Made by a program: the position numbers and the translations under genes | Shown: positions 1 to 7,673 of the stretch, piece by piece | How positions within the stretch are numbered: the stretch's first letter is position 1 | How the letters are laid out: each line of letters starts with the position of its first letter | The notes under the pieces: generated by a model | What the model saw: only the letters and a program-made list of their open reading frames with translations | Told to the model about the DNA's origin: nothing | Database searches by the model: none | Source of the DNA: Treponema sp. UBA1747 | GTDB lineage: Bacteria; Spirochaetota; Spirochaetia; Treponematales; Treponemataceae | Direction: 5' to 3' | DNA: 50,395 nt | NCBI GenBank assembly: GCA_002315375.1 | Contig: DCHR01000024.1 | Coordinates: 36,048-86,442, forward strand

Positions 1-255
1 TTCGACCGCTGTGACGGAAAAGACAATGCTGTTGAAACACCAATCGGATACATGCCAAAAGAAGGTGCTATCAACACAGACGGTCTTGCAGACTACTACA
101 AGAAAACACTTCCAGAAATCCTCAAGGTTGACGTTGAAGGATGGAAGAAAGAACTTAAAGATGTACGTGAAAACCACTACACAAAATTCGGTTCACACCT
201 TCCTAAGGAACTGTCTGCAATTCTCGACGACATTGAAGCTCGCCTGAACAAATAG
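1..255 (+). CDS. pckG: Phosphoenolpyruvate carboxykinase (GTP), C-terminal end only
   Basis: The window opens inside this gene; 84 C-terminal residues remain, read from base 1 to a TAG stop. The piece ETPIGYMPK, followed by a leucine-rich GLADYY...LPEIL stretch and a final FGxxLPKEL helix, is the usual C-terminus of GTP-dependent PEP carboxykinases. The enzyme interconverts oxaloacetate and PEP in the cytoplasm; in succinate-forming anaerobes it commonly runs in the carboxylating direction. The nucleotide-binding and catalytic core lies outside the window, so GTP versus ATP use is inferred only from the tail's resemblance to the GTP family. A hairpin-rich 3' region and an intrinsic terminator follow, so this is the last gene of its transcript. 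Confidence 0.85.
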   Translation, partial: FDRCDGKDNAVETPIGYMPKEGAINTDGLADYYKKTLPEILKVDVEGWKKELKDVRENHYTKFGSHLPKELSAILDDIEARLNK

Positions 256-264
256 TTCTTGTTA

Positions 265-325
265 GCAAGCCGCAAGGCTTGCGACATGATATTGATTGCA
301 GGTATAAACTTTTGTTGATACCTGC
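265..325 (+). other. Two hairpins in the pckG 3' region
   Basis: GCAAGCC (265-271) pairs with GGCTTGC (276-282) around a GCAA loop. GCAGGTAT (298-305) pairs with ATACCTGC (318-325). The same eight-base sequences recur in the following terminator (ATACCTGC at 340-347, GCAGGTAT at 356-363), so alternative pairings are possible. Confidence 0.6.
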
Positions 326-332
326 GACAGAC

Positions 333-370
333 AAAAAAAATACCTGCAGTTTTCTGCAGGTATTTTTTTT
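333..370. terminator. Intrinsic terminator after pckG, probably bidirectional
   Basis: The stem TACCTGCAG (341-349) / CTGCAGGTA (354-362) has a TTTT loop, is preceded by eight A and followed by eight T. The T-run serves pckG on the plus strand, and the A-run would serve the converging minus-strand lipoprotein gene. Confidence 0.9.
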
Positions 371-427
371 GTCTTGAAGAAGGGGATTGGTGAAAGACCC
401 CTTATTCACAAATAATCCGAAACAGGG

Positions 428-901
428 TTATTTGTCGCTTACATAAGTATTCTGGAATACTGCTGTTTTATCACCGTCTGTGATTGTCAGTGTTCTTCCG
501 GAAACTTTCCAGTCTTTTGCATTACAGAGGGTATCAAGGAATGCATCTTCGAATTCCATGTCCTCCGGGGCTCCCATCATTTTTGTAGAGCCAACATTGT
601 GTCCTAAAGGAAAAGAATTGTTATCTTTGATAGTCGAGAAGAAGGAGTTAACTCCTGAGTAACCGTTTACAGAAAGTTCTTCCCCTGATTCAATGTCGTC
701 TACCCAGGTAATATTCATGTAAGCTTCGGGAATTGATTCAAAACCTGAATAGCTTACCAGCTTCCATTCTCCGCAAAAACGAATGATTGAGGTAGATTCC
801 TTTGCAGGAGTTTTAACTTTGTTTGTACGGCAGCCTGCAAATGTAAAAACCGAAAGGGCTGCAAGAATACCTGCTGTAAAAGAAATAAAAGATTTTTTCA
901 T
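428..901 (-). CDS. META/HslJ-like domain lipoprotein
   Basis: 157 residues from the ATG at 901, chosen because AAGGAG lies 9 nt upstream; an in-frame extension to 943 has no such site. The N-terminus MKKSFISF, a hydrophobic stretch and the lipobox FAGC (Cys about residue 24) indicate a signal peptidase II lipoprotein anchored facing the periplasm. The mature part resembles the META/HslJ fold: an opening GEWKL strand, a central SGVNSFF segment like the family's GCN.y.g element, MMGAPEDMEFEDAFL, and a closing LTITDGDKTAVF strand. META proteins are poorly understood; HslJ is linked to heat stress and novobiocin resistance in E. coli. It stands alone, convergent with pckG, with a TATAAT box upstream. 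Confidence 0.75.
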   Translation of the reverse strand: MKKSFISFTAGILAALSVFTFAGCRTNKVKTPAKESTSIIRFCGEWKLVSYSGFESIPEAYMNITWVDDIESGEELSVNGYSGVNSFFSTIKDNNSFPLGHNVGSTKMMGAPEDMEFEDAFLDTLCNAKDWKVSGRTLTITDGDKTAVFQNTYVSDK

Positions 902-941
902 TGTTTTGTTCTCCTTGTGTAAGTAGTTTGCCATAACAACC

Positions 942-970
942 ATTATAATAATAATAAGTTACAGTTTATA
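942..970 (-). promoter_or_regulatory. Promoter of the META lipoprotein gene
   Basis: On the minus strand a perfect TATAAT (947-942) lies about 40 nt before the ATG. A poor -35 match (TATAAA, 970-965) sits at 17-bp spacing. The -10 is convincing, the -35 is not. Confidence 0.5.
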
Positions 971-1021
971 TCTCTATTTTCTCTATTTTGTTGAAAATCT
1001 CAGTTTTTGCGTTGTTCGGGC

Positions 1022-1050
1022 AAAAAAATCCCCTGCAGGTGGTGCAGGGG
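1022..1050 (-). terminator. Intrinsic terminator of the GH3 gene
   Basis: Read on the minus strand, CCCCTGCA (1050-1043), a five-base loop and TGCAGGGG (1037-1030) are followed by ATTTTTTT. It lies directly after the GH3 stop codon. Confidence 0.9.
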
Positions 1051-1059
1051 GGATAAATG

Positions 1060-3273
1060 CTATATAAGTGAAAATTCTGCTTTGTTTTCGATATCACTGT
1101 TTCCTGCAATGTTTACGATGCAGGCACCGGCTTCGCTTTCATATTTCATATCGATATTCCAGAACCGGAGCATTTCTTCCGTGATTTCAAAATCTACGCG
1201 GCACTCTTCGCCTGGATTGAGGCTTATTTTCCGGAATCCTTTAAGTTCCTTTACAGGACGGACAACACTTCCGTAACAGTCGGTAAGATACATCTGGACG
1301 GTTTCGGTTCCGCGTCTTTTTCCGGTATTCCTGATGATAACACTTGCAGTGATTGGGGAATCTTTTGAAAGCTTGTCTGAGCTTAGTGTTACAGGACTGT
1401 ATTCAAAACTGGTATAGGTAAGTCCGTATCCGAAAGGAAAAAGATTTCTGTCAATCTGGTCGATATAGCCCAGGCAGAAGGTTCCGTTCAAAGTTCCGTC
1501 ATTAGGGCGGCCGGTTCTGAACCGGTTGTAATGGGCCGGTTCCTGCCCTGTAGTATAAGGGAAACTCATTGGAAGTCTTCCACCGGGTTCCTTTGCTCCG
1601 AAAAGAACATCGCAGACTGCGTTTCCGGTTTCGGCTCCGGGGTACCAGACATACATTACTGCAGAAGACAGGTCTGTAATTTCTTTAAGTTCAAGAGGGC
1701 GGCCTGAGAAAATCAGAGTGATGACATTATTATTCACGCGGCTTACTGAACGCAGAAGGTCCAGCTGGTCTTCCGGCAGAGTCAGGCTTGCACGGCTGGC
1801 AGCCTCACCTGTCATCTGCTGGTGTTCCCCAATGCAGAGAACAACATAGTCTGATTTCTTTGCGGCTCTTACTGCTTCTTTAAGAAGTTTTTCTTTAAGA
1901 TTTTTATCGTGTGAAAAACGAACCCAGTTTTTGTATTTGAAATCATGGGAAAGCATCTGGCTGCCCTGGAAGAAAGTTGAGGTAAAGGCGGCTCCACTGG
2001 CTGAAAGGTTTTCTACGCCCTGACGGATACTGACCATTTTTGATACATCAGATGGGAAAGACCAGGAACCAAAAACTTCGTGACTTTCGGCAAAAGGTCC
2101 CATGAAAGCGATTTTCTGTTTTTTTGAAAGATCAAGAGGAAGGACCGTATTGTTCTTAAGAAGAACAAAAGAATCGCAGGCGGCTTCTCTTGCCAGGGCT
2201 CTGTGTTCTGCACAATAGCAGAGCTTTTCCTGTTCTGCGGCGTCAGCATCCTTGTAAGGATTTTCAAAAAGTCCCAGGTCATTCTTCAGTTTCAAGATGC
2301 GCCATACACATTCATCAATCAGGGATTCAGGAATTGTTCCTTCTTCAACCAAATGTCTCAGTTCCCTGATGTAGGAAAGACTCATCATGTCGATATCAAC
2401 ACCGGCCTTTACGGAAAGTTCTGCTGCCTGATGCTGGTCTTTTGCAATTCCGTGTGGAATAAGTTCTTTGAGGGCACCGTAGTCTGAAATGAGGACGCCG
2501 TCAAAGTTCCATTCTTTTCTGAGGACATCCCGCATAAGCCATTTGTTTGCTGTTGAAGGAACCTGGTTCAGTGTATTGAAACTGGTCATAACAAGTTTTG
2601 CCCCTGTATCCACAGCTTCTTTGTAGGCCGGCAGGTAGCTCTGGCGGAGAGTTCTTTCGGAAAGCTCTACTGTGTCATAGTCACGGCCTGCTTCGGCACC
2701 GCCGTAGGCGGCAAAGTGTTTTACGCAGGAAGCAAGTTTTCCTTTTTCCCTGACATCAGTTCCCTGGTAACCGCGGACCATGGCAGAGTTCATTTTGCCG
2801 TTGAGAAAGGGGTCTTCTCCGGTGCTTTCCATTACGCGGCCCCAGCGGGCGTCGCGGCAAAGGTCACACATAGGACTGAAGGTAACATGAACTCCTGCAG
2901 CGGCACCTTCTTTTGCTGCTGCTGCGGCACATTTTTCTGTCATTTCAGGATTAAAGGAGGCACCCTGGGCAAGAGGAACAGGAAATATTGTTTCGAACCC
3001 GTTGATGATATCCAGCATGAAAAGTTGTGGAATGTGGTGTGGCTGAGCCGCCATAAGTTTGTCCTGGAGAGCTTTGAGCTTGTCGGCTCCGCTGATACTC
3101 AGGACTGAACCTGCACGCATTATTTCTTCATCTGTGGCGGTGAAATAGTCCAGACCGCCTGTAGTCAGTGCGTTGTGTTCTCCGTGAAAAAGTCCTGAAA
3201 CCTGGAGCATCTGTCCGATTTTTTCATCAAGAGACATGTCATTCAACAATTCTTTAAGTTTTTCTTCTGTCAT
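1060..3273 (-). CDS. Glycoside hydrolase family 3 beta-glucosidase/beta-xylosidase
   Basis: 737 residues from the ATG at 3273 (a TTG four codons upstream, at 3285, is possible; GGA lies about 8 nt before the ATG). It has the three-domain BglX layout. The N-terminal TIM barrel contains KHFAAYG and the nucleophile Asp264 in ISDYGA. The second domain carries GEHQQMTGEAASR, the region bearing the acid/base. A C-terminal fibronectin-III-like domain starts near GTETVQMYLTD. The family releases non-reducing terminal beta-linked sugars, usually glucose or xylose. No signal peptide is seen, so it probably acts in the cytoplasm on imported oligosaccharides. It is divergent from the GH43 gene, suggesting a small glycan-use locus. 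The exact substrate cannot be read from sequence. Confidence 0.92.
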   Translation of the reverse strand: MTEEKLKELLNDMSLDEKIGQMLQVSGLFHGEHNALTTGGLDYFTATDEEIMRAGSVLSISGADKLKALQDKLMAAQPHHIPQLFMLDIINGFETIFPVPLAQGASFNPEMTEKCAAAAAKEGAAAGVHVTFSPMCDLCRDARWGRVMESTGEDPFLNGKMNSAMVRGYQGTDVREKGKLASCVKHFAAYGGAEAGRDYDTVELSERTLRQSYLPAYKEAVDTGAKLVMTSFNTLNQVPSTANKWLMRDVLRKEWNFDGVLISDYGALKELIPHGIAKDQHQAAELSVKAGVDIDMMSLSYIRELRHLVEEGTIPESLIDECVWRILKLKNDLGLFENPYKDADAAEQEKLCYCAEHRALAREAACDSFVLLKNNTVLPLDLSKKQKIAFMGPFAESHEVFGSWSFPSDVSKMVSIRQGVENLSASGAAFTSTFFQGSQMLSHDFKYKNWVRFSHDKNLKEKLLKEAVRAAKKSDYVVLCIGEHQQMTGEAASRASLTLPEDQLDLLRSVSRVNNNVITLIFSGRPLELKEITDLSSAVMYVWYPGAETGNAVCDVLFGAKEPGGRLPMSFPYTTGQEPAHYNRFRTGRPNDGTLNGTFCLGYIDQIDRNLFPFGYGLTYTSFEYSPVTLSSDKLSKDSPITASVIIRNTGKRRGTETVQMYLTDCYGSVVRPVKELKGFRKISLNPGEECRVDFEITEEMLRFWNIDMKYESEAGACIVNIAGNSDIENKAEFSLI

Positions 3274-3383
3274 CAGGTTTTCCAAAAAAAGATATGAAAT
3301 GTTATCACAGATTAGCGGAGAATACTTTTTATTAATAGCAGTTTTTTACGGGAATTATAAAAATATTCGGTTTTGATTCTGCG

Positions 3384-3472
3384 CCGGATTGGAGTACCTG
3401 CGAAGCAGTCCCTGAAAGGGACGAGCCGCGAAGACGGCGAGGTACGGAAAGCCGGTTACCCGCTTTGCGGGT
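3384..3472. repeat. GC-rich multi-hairpin (cloverleaf-like) intergenic element
   Basis: An outer stem GTACC (3394-3398) / GGTAC (3441-3445) encloses three small hairpins in a row: CTGC-gaa-GCAG (3398-3408), TCCCT-gaa-AGGGA (3409-3421) and GCCG-cgaaga-CGGC (3425-3438). A fourth, ACCCGC-ttt-GCGGGT (3458-3472), follows. CCGG occurs on both outer flanks. It lies in the 255-bp divergent gap between the GH3 and GH43 genes, is far GC-richer than its surroundings and ends about 45 bp before the GH43 ribosome-binding site. It is not a tRNA: there is no T-loop motif or acceptor stem. Confidence 0.7.
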
Positions 3473-3528
3473 CGCCCAAAAAAATAAAACATGTTAGAAT
3501 AAATAAAACGTTTAACCGGAGGCATTTT

Positions 3529-4602
3529 ATGATTAACAGAAATAACTTTGAAGGATATCTTTTCGGGCATTTTATTGGCGAAGGAAATGCCGAAGGTGAA
3601 CAGATTTATTTTGCTGTCAGTGAAGACGGTCTTCATTTCAGGGATTTGAATGGTGGCAAACCTGTTCTTGTCAGCGGAATCGGGGAAAAAGGTGTTCGCG
3701 ATCCGTATCTCTGCCGTTCGGTTGAAGGGGACCGCTTTTTCCTTATTGCCACTGATTTGAGCATTTATAACCGGGGCGGCTGGTGGCAGAACGAACAGGG
3801 CTATTATGATGCAAGCACAACGGGAAGCCCTTATCTGGTGTTGTGGCAGAGCAGGGACCTGGTAAACTGGACTGAACCAAAGCTGATTAAAGTGGCTCCG
3901 GAAAATGCCGGAATGGCCTGGGCACCTGAAATGGTCTGGTGTGAAGAAATCGGGGAATATGTAATTTTCTTTGCTTCAAGTATTATGGACCCTTCGACAA
4001 AAATGAAAGCAAAGCCAAACGCCATTTATTATGTAACAACAAAGGACTTTGAAGCCTTCAGTGAAACAAAACTTTTCATAGACTGCCAGAATGATGTTCC
4101 GGGCGGAAAAGGAAAAATCCGGGAGATTATTGATACCACTGTTCTAAAAGTAGGAGACTGGTATTACAGCGCATCAAAAGACGGAGACAACGCAGAAGAA
4201 AACGGCGGTATCAGAATCATGAAGACAAAGACTCTTCTGAAACCGGAAACCTGGGAAAAGGTTCTGGATCTGGATGAACTGGGACTGGATCTTTCGGGAC
4301 AGAAGTGCAGTACCCTTACCAATTCCAGCCTGGAAGGTCCGGAGCTTTTCTGTTACAACCCTAAAGACTGGGAAAATCCGGATATTCCGGAATACGGTTT
4401 GATTGCAGACCAGTACATGTGTGGAGCAGGGTATATTCCTTTGAAAACTACAGATCTTGAAGACAGGGACAATTCAAAAGGTTCCTGGAAAATTCTTTCA
4501 GAAAATGAATATTCTTTTGACAGACTGAAGAAACGCCACGGGACAATTCTAAATATTACAAAAGAGGAATTGGAGAGACTGAAGGCAGTTTTTAAGAATT
4601 AA
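3529..4602 (+). CDS. Glycoside hydrolase family 43-like beta-xylosidase/arabinofuranosidase
   Basis: 357 residues from the ATG at 3529, chosen for GGAGG 8 nt upstream; the frame stays open further upstream through the hairpin element but has no other signal. The sequence fits the five-bladed propeller of GH43: YFAVSEDGLHFRDL, GVRDPYL (the conserved Asp blade), LVLWQSRDLVNWTEP and AWAPEMVW, each a family hallmark. It is short, with no accessory beta-sandwich or carbohydrate-binding module, and has no signal peptide, so intracellular trimming of arabino- or xylo-oligosaccharides is likely. It is divergent from the GH3 gene. Exact linkage specificity is unknown. Confidence 0.82.
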   Translation: MINRNNFEGYLFGHFIGEGNAEGEQIYFAVSEDGLHFRDLNGGKPVLVSGIGEKGVRDPYLCRSVEGDRFFLIATDLSIYNRGGWWQNEQGYYDASTTGSPYLVLWQSRDLVNWTEPKLIKVAPENAGMAWAPEMVWCEEIGEYVIFFASSIMDPSTKMKAKPNAIYYVTTKDFEAFSETKLFIDCQNDVPGGKGKIREIIDTTVLKVGDWYYSASKDGDNAEENGGIRIMKTKTLLKPETWEKVLDLDELGLDLSGQKCSTLTNSSLEGPELFCYNPKDWENPDIPEYGLIADQYMCGAGYIPLKTTDLEDRDNSKGSWKILSENEYSFDRLKKRHGTILNITKEELERLKAVFKN

Positions 4603-4633
4603 ATTTATTAAAGTTAGAGTTTTTAGAGAAAAT

Positions 4634-4663
4634 TTGCTAAAAGAGCAGAAACCGGTTTATAAT
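4634..4663 (+). promoter_or_regulatory. Promoter abutting the diguanylate cyclase start codon
   Basis: TTGCTA (4634-4639), an 18-bp spacer and TATAAT (4658-4663) end only 6 nt before the GTG start at 4670. Transcription should therefore begin at about the start codon, and no Shine-Dalgarno sequence is present. Confidence 0.6.
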
Positions 4664-4669
4664 TAAGAT

Positions 4670-7582
4670 GTGAAACAGTTTCAATTTGAAGTTAAAAACC
4701 TAAATTATCTGCGTCGGGAACTGGCCCGCATCAAACGCTTCTGCTCTTACGAAGATTATTCATCTGTTTATTTTCAGATTTTTACCCAGCTTTCTGATTA
4801 CAAGGAACTTCGGGAAATAACCCGGGTTATTGAAAGTGATTTTCCCAAAGCTAATTATTATGGTTTTCAGACCTATGGAAATATTGTTGAAGGCAAACTG
4901 GGACAGCAGAAAACTATGGTTCTCTGTTCGGTTTATGAGCTGGAATCAACAAAAACAAAACTGGTCTATATTGATTCTTCCAAGAGAAATGCCGATTTCA
5001 AAAGTCTTGATGATTTATGGAAATATGTTAATAAAGAAACCTGGATCAAGGCAGTTGAACTTACTACTTCTCTGAAAAATTCCAAGAAGAATCTGAACGG
5101 GGGAGAGTTGCCGAATCTGAGGGAAGATGTTCAGATTTTCGGCGGAATCTCCTGCAATTCAAAAGTAATTGCCGATGACAATACTTATATCTTCACAAAA
5201 AATTATGGTAAATCTGACAAGGGAATCTGTGCTGTTCTTTTGGGTGGAGAAGATCTTCATGTTTCCTGCGGTTATATTCGCGGCTGGGAAGGTCTGGGAA
5301 AAAGCTTCACCATTACAAAAACCAACGAGGACAGTATTCTCGAAATCAATAACAAACCTGCCTTTGATATTTACAGAAAATATCTTCATATAGAGCAGGA
5401 TGAATCTTTTACTCAGAATGGTCCCATGTTTCCGCTTCTGGTTGAACAGAACGGCATTGAGTGTATCCGTATTCCGTTTCCGTCTGAAAATAAAGATGAA
5501 ATTTATTTCGGAAGGCATTTTGAGGAAGGCCTGAAAGCACGTCTTTCCTACGGAGATAAGCCGACAATAATGGGAAATGTCAGGAGAAAGGTTCCTGATA
5601 TTGCAGCTTATTCACCAGAAAGCATCAGAATTTATTCCTGCGCAATCCGCCGCCTTTTCTGGACTGATGAAAAAATCAGTTCTGAAACTGAATTGTTCGA
5701 CAGCATTGCGCCGACTTCGGGCTGTTATACACACGGGGAAATAATCAGGATTGGAAATTATCTGAATCAGCTGAATGCAACAATGGTTTATGCACTGATC
5801 CGGGAGGGCAAAGCATATAAACTTGATTATTCAATTGATGAAGTACTGGAAAACATTGAAGAAGAAAACGGGCTTGCTCCAAAACTTATTCATTATGTTG
5901 GCGCCGTAACCGGAGAACTGGAAGGTCAGTTCAACAAGACTCTTCTTGGTCTGGCAGGAATTTATAAATCCATGTTCCTCATTAATCTGGAAAAGCAGAC
6001 TATTGTTCAGCTTGATGATGGTCAGGAAGCCCGCCGGCTGCTTTCAGAAAAAGACGGTTTTTCTGAGAAAATGAATTATTTTCTGAACAAGGTTATTTCT
6101 CCTGATACGGTTCCAATTATTCTGGATTTCTGTAATTTTGATACTCTTGTTCAGAGGATAAAAAACAATAACTTCATTGACTGCGAAGTAAAGGGAAAGA
6201 CAATCGGTTGGTGTCGTGCCCAGTTTATTGTTATCAACAGAGATGAAAAGGGTGTGCCTTTTGAGTTCGTTTTCACTACACAGGGAATTGATGCCCAGAA
6301 AAAAGAACGGGATGAACAGCAGAAAATTATTCAGACCCTGGCAGATACTTATCATACGCTGCATCTTTTTGACTTGAAAACAAACACCTGTTCAGAAGTT
6401 TCTTCAGACGGGTTAATCCATGAAATGTATGTAAAGTACAAGGAACTGGGAACCCAGGAGCAGCTGAACCTTATTCTTACAAAAATGGTAAATGAAGAAT
6501 TCCTGAACAACGTTATGGAGTTCACAAATTTACAGACACTGGAAAAAAGACTGGCCGGTAAAAAAATGATTTCTCTGGATTTTCTGGGAAATATAAATGG
6601 ATGGGTTAAAGGCAGTTTCATCAATTATGAACAGGATAAAAACGGAAAACTTGAAAAAGTTCTTTTTGCCACACAGGTTATTGATGATGTTAAACGTCGT
6701 GAAGAAAGATTGATGCGAAATTCAAAAACTGACGGCCTTACAGAACTTTCCAACCGCAGGGCTTTTGAAGAAGAACTTGTTGAACTGGAAAAAGACTACA
6801 AAAAGAAAAACATTATTTTCTTCTCACTTGATGTTAATGGTTTGAAAGACGTTAATGACGATTTTGGTCATGATGCAGGCGATGAACTTATTGTGGGTGC
6901 AGCCAATTGTATGAAAATCTGTTTCGGTTCTTATGGTTCTGTTTATCGAACAGGCGGCGATGAATTTGCAGCAATTCTGGATGCAGGAAAAACAACTGCA
7001 GAAAAGGTTGTGGACCAGCTGGAACGTACAATAAAGATCTGGCAGGGGAAACTTGTGAAATCCCTTTCGATTTCATACGGATATGTTTTGTCGACAGAAA
7101 AAAATGTTAAATCTCTGCAGAATATGCTAAAGCTTGCGGATAAGCGGATGTACGAAATGAAGGATGCTTATTACCGTATTAATAAAGGGGTGGACCGCAG
7201 AAAACAGAGGGGAGCTTTCGAAATGATTCTTGAATCCTTCGTAAAGATTCTCCGTGTGAATTTAACCAGAGATTCTTTTGAAATTATAAAGGTAAATGAA
7301 ATTGAAGAAATTCTGGCAAATAAAATCACTTTTTCTGAATGCATCAAAGCATTCATTGAAAGTGACTTGATTTATCCTGAGGATATTCCGTTGTTCCAGG
7401 AGAATATACAGCTTGAAAAAATAGTTTCATTCTTTAAGAAAGAAAAACAGGCTTTCCATGTTGTTTACAGAAGAAAAGTCGATGATGTTTTCAGAAAAGT
7501 TGTTCTGGAAATTGTACCGACCAAAGAGTTTAAACCGGACAATATGGATGTTTTCCTTTATGTGAAAGACATTACTTTTTAA
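4670..7582 (+). CDS. FIST-domain diguanylate cyclase (GGDEF) with PAS-like repeats
   Basis: 970 residues from a GTG. Residues about 1-410 resemble the FIST sensory module (N-terminal FIST_N-like strand region, then SCAIRRLF and SGCYTHGEI, matching FIST_C's SCAGR and G..t.GEI). Two PAS-like segments follow (about 415-545 and 550-670), each ending in VIDxxKRxE- or GIDAQKKERDE-type linkers. The cyclase domain (about 680-840) contains DGLTELSNRRAF, DVNGLKDVND and the active-site motif GGDEF at 762-766. A third PAS-like segment closes the protein. It would make c-di-GMP from GTP. No RxxD inhibitory site is seen before GGDEF, so product inhibition may be absent. No membrane segments are visible. 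FIST domains are thought to bind small ligands. Confidence 0.85.
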   Translation: MKQFQFEVKNLNYLRRELARIKRFCSYEDYSSVYFQIFTQLSDYKELREITRVIESDFPKANYYGFQTYGNIVEGKLGQQKTMVLCSVYELESTKTKLVYIDSSKRNADFKSLDDLWKYVNKETWIKAVELTTSLKNSKKNLNGGELPNLREDVQIFGGISCNSKVIADDNTYIFTKNYGKSDKGICAVLLGGEDLHVSCGYIRGWEGLGKSFTITKTNEDSILEINNKPAFDIYRKYLHIEQDESFTQNGPMFPLLVEQNGIECIRIPFPSENKDEIYFGRHFEEGLKARLSYGDKPTIMGNVRRKVPDIAAYSPESIRIYSCAIRRLFWTDEKISSETELFDSIAPTSGCYTHGEIIRIGNYLNQLNATMVYALIREGKAYKLDYSIDEVLENIEEENGLAPKLIHYVGAVTGELEGQFNKTLLGLAGIYKSMFLINLEKQTIVQLDDGQEARRLLSEKDGFSEKMNYFLNKVISPDTVPIILDFCNFDTLVQRIKNNNFIDCEVKGKTIGWCRAQFIVINRDEKGVPFEFVFTTQGIDAQKKERDEQQKIIQTLADTYHTLHLFDLKTNTCSEVSSDGLIHEMYVKYKELGTQEQLNLILTKMVNEEFLNNVMEFTNLQTLEKRLAGKKMISLDFLGNINGWVKGSFINYEQDKNGKLEKVLFATQVIDDVKRREERLMRNSKTDGLTELSNRRAFEEELVELEKDYKKKNIIFFSLDVNGLKDVNDDFGHDAGDELIVGAANCMKICFGSYGSVYRTGGDEFAAILDAGKTTAEKVVDQLERTIKIWQGKLVKSLSISYGYVLSTEKNVKSLQNMLKLADKRMYEMKDAYYRINKGVDRRKQRGAFEMILESFVKILRVNLTRDSFEIIKVNEIEEILANKITFSECIKAFIESDLIYPEDIPLFQENIQLEKIVSFFKKEKQAFHVVYRRKVDDVFRKVVLEIVPTKEFKPDNMDVFLYVKDITF

Positions 7583-7673
7583 CCGGATTTTTGTCTTCTA
7601 TAGTGAAATCACTTGATATTTTTCTCTTTTTTTCGGGTTTATAATGAATTTATCAGTAAATCAGGAGAAAAAT

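Noticed and set aside
3384..3472. tRNA or tRNA-like gene
   Set aside because: The fold is cloverleaf-like but there is no acceptor stem, no T-loop GGTTCRA motif and no plausible anticodon arm.
3373..3528. N-terminal extension of the GH43 protein through the hairpin element
   Set aside because: The frame is open, but GGAGG correctly placed before the ATG at 3529 and the family start favour the shorter protein.
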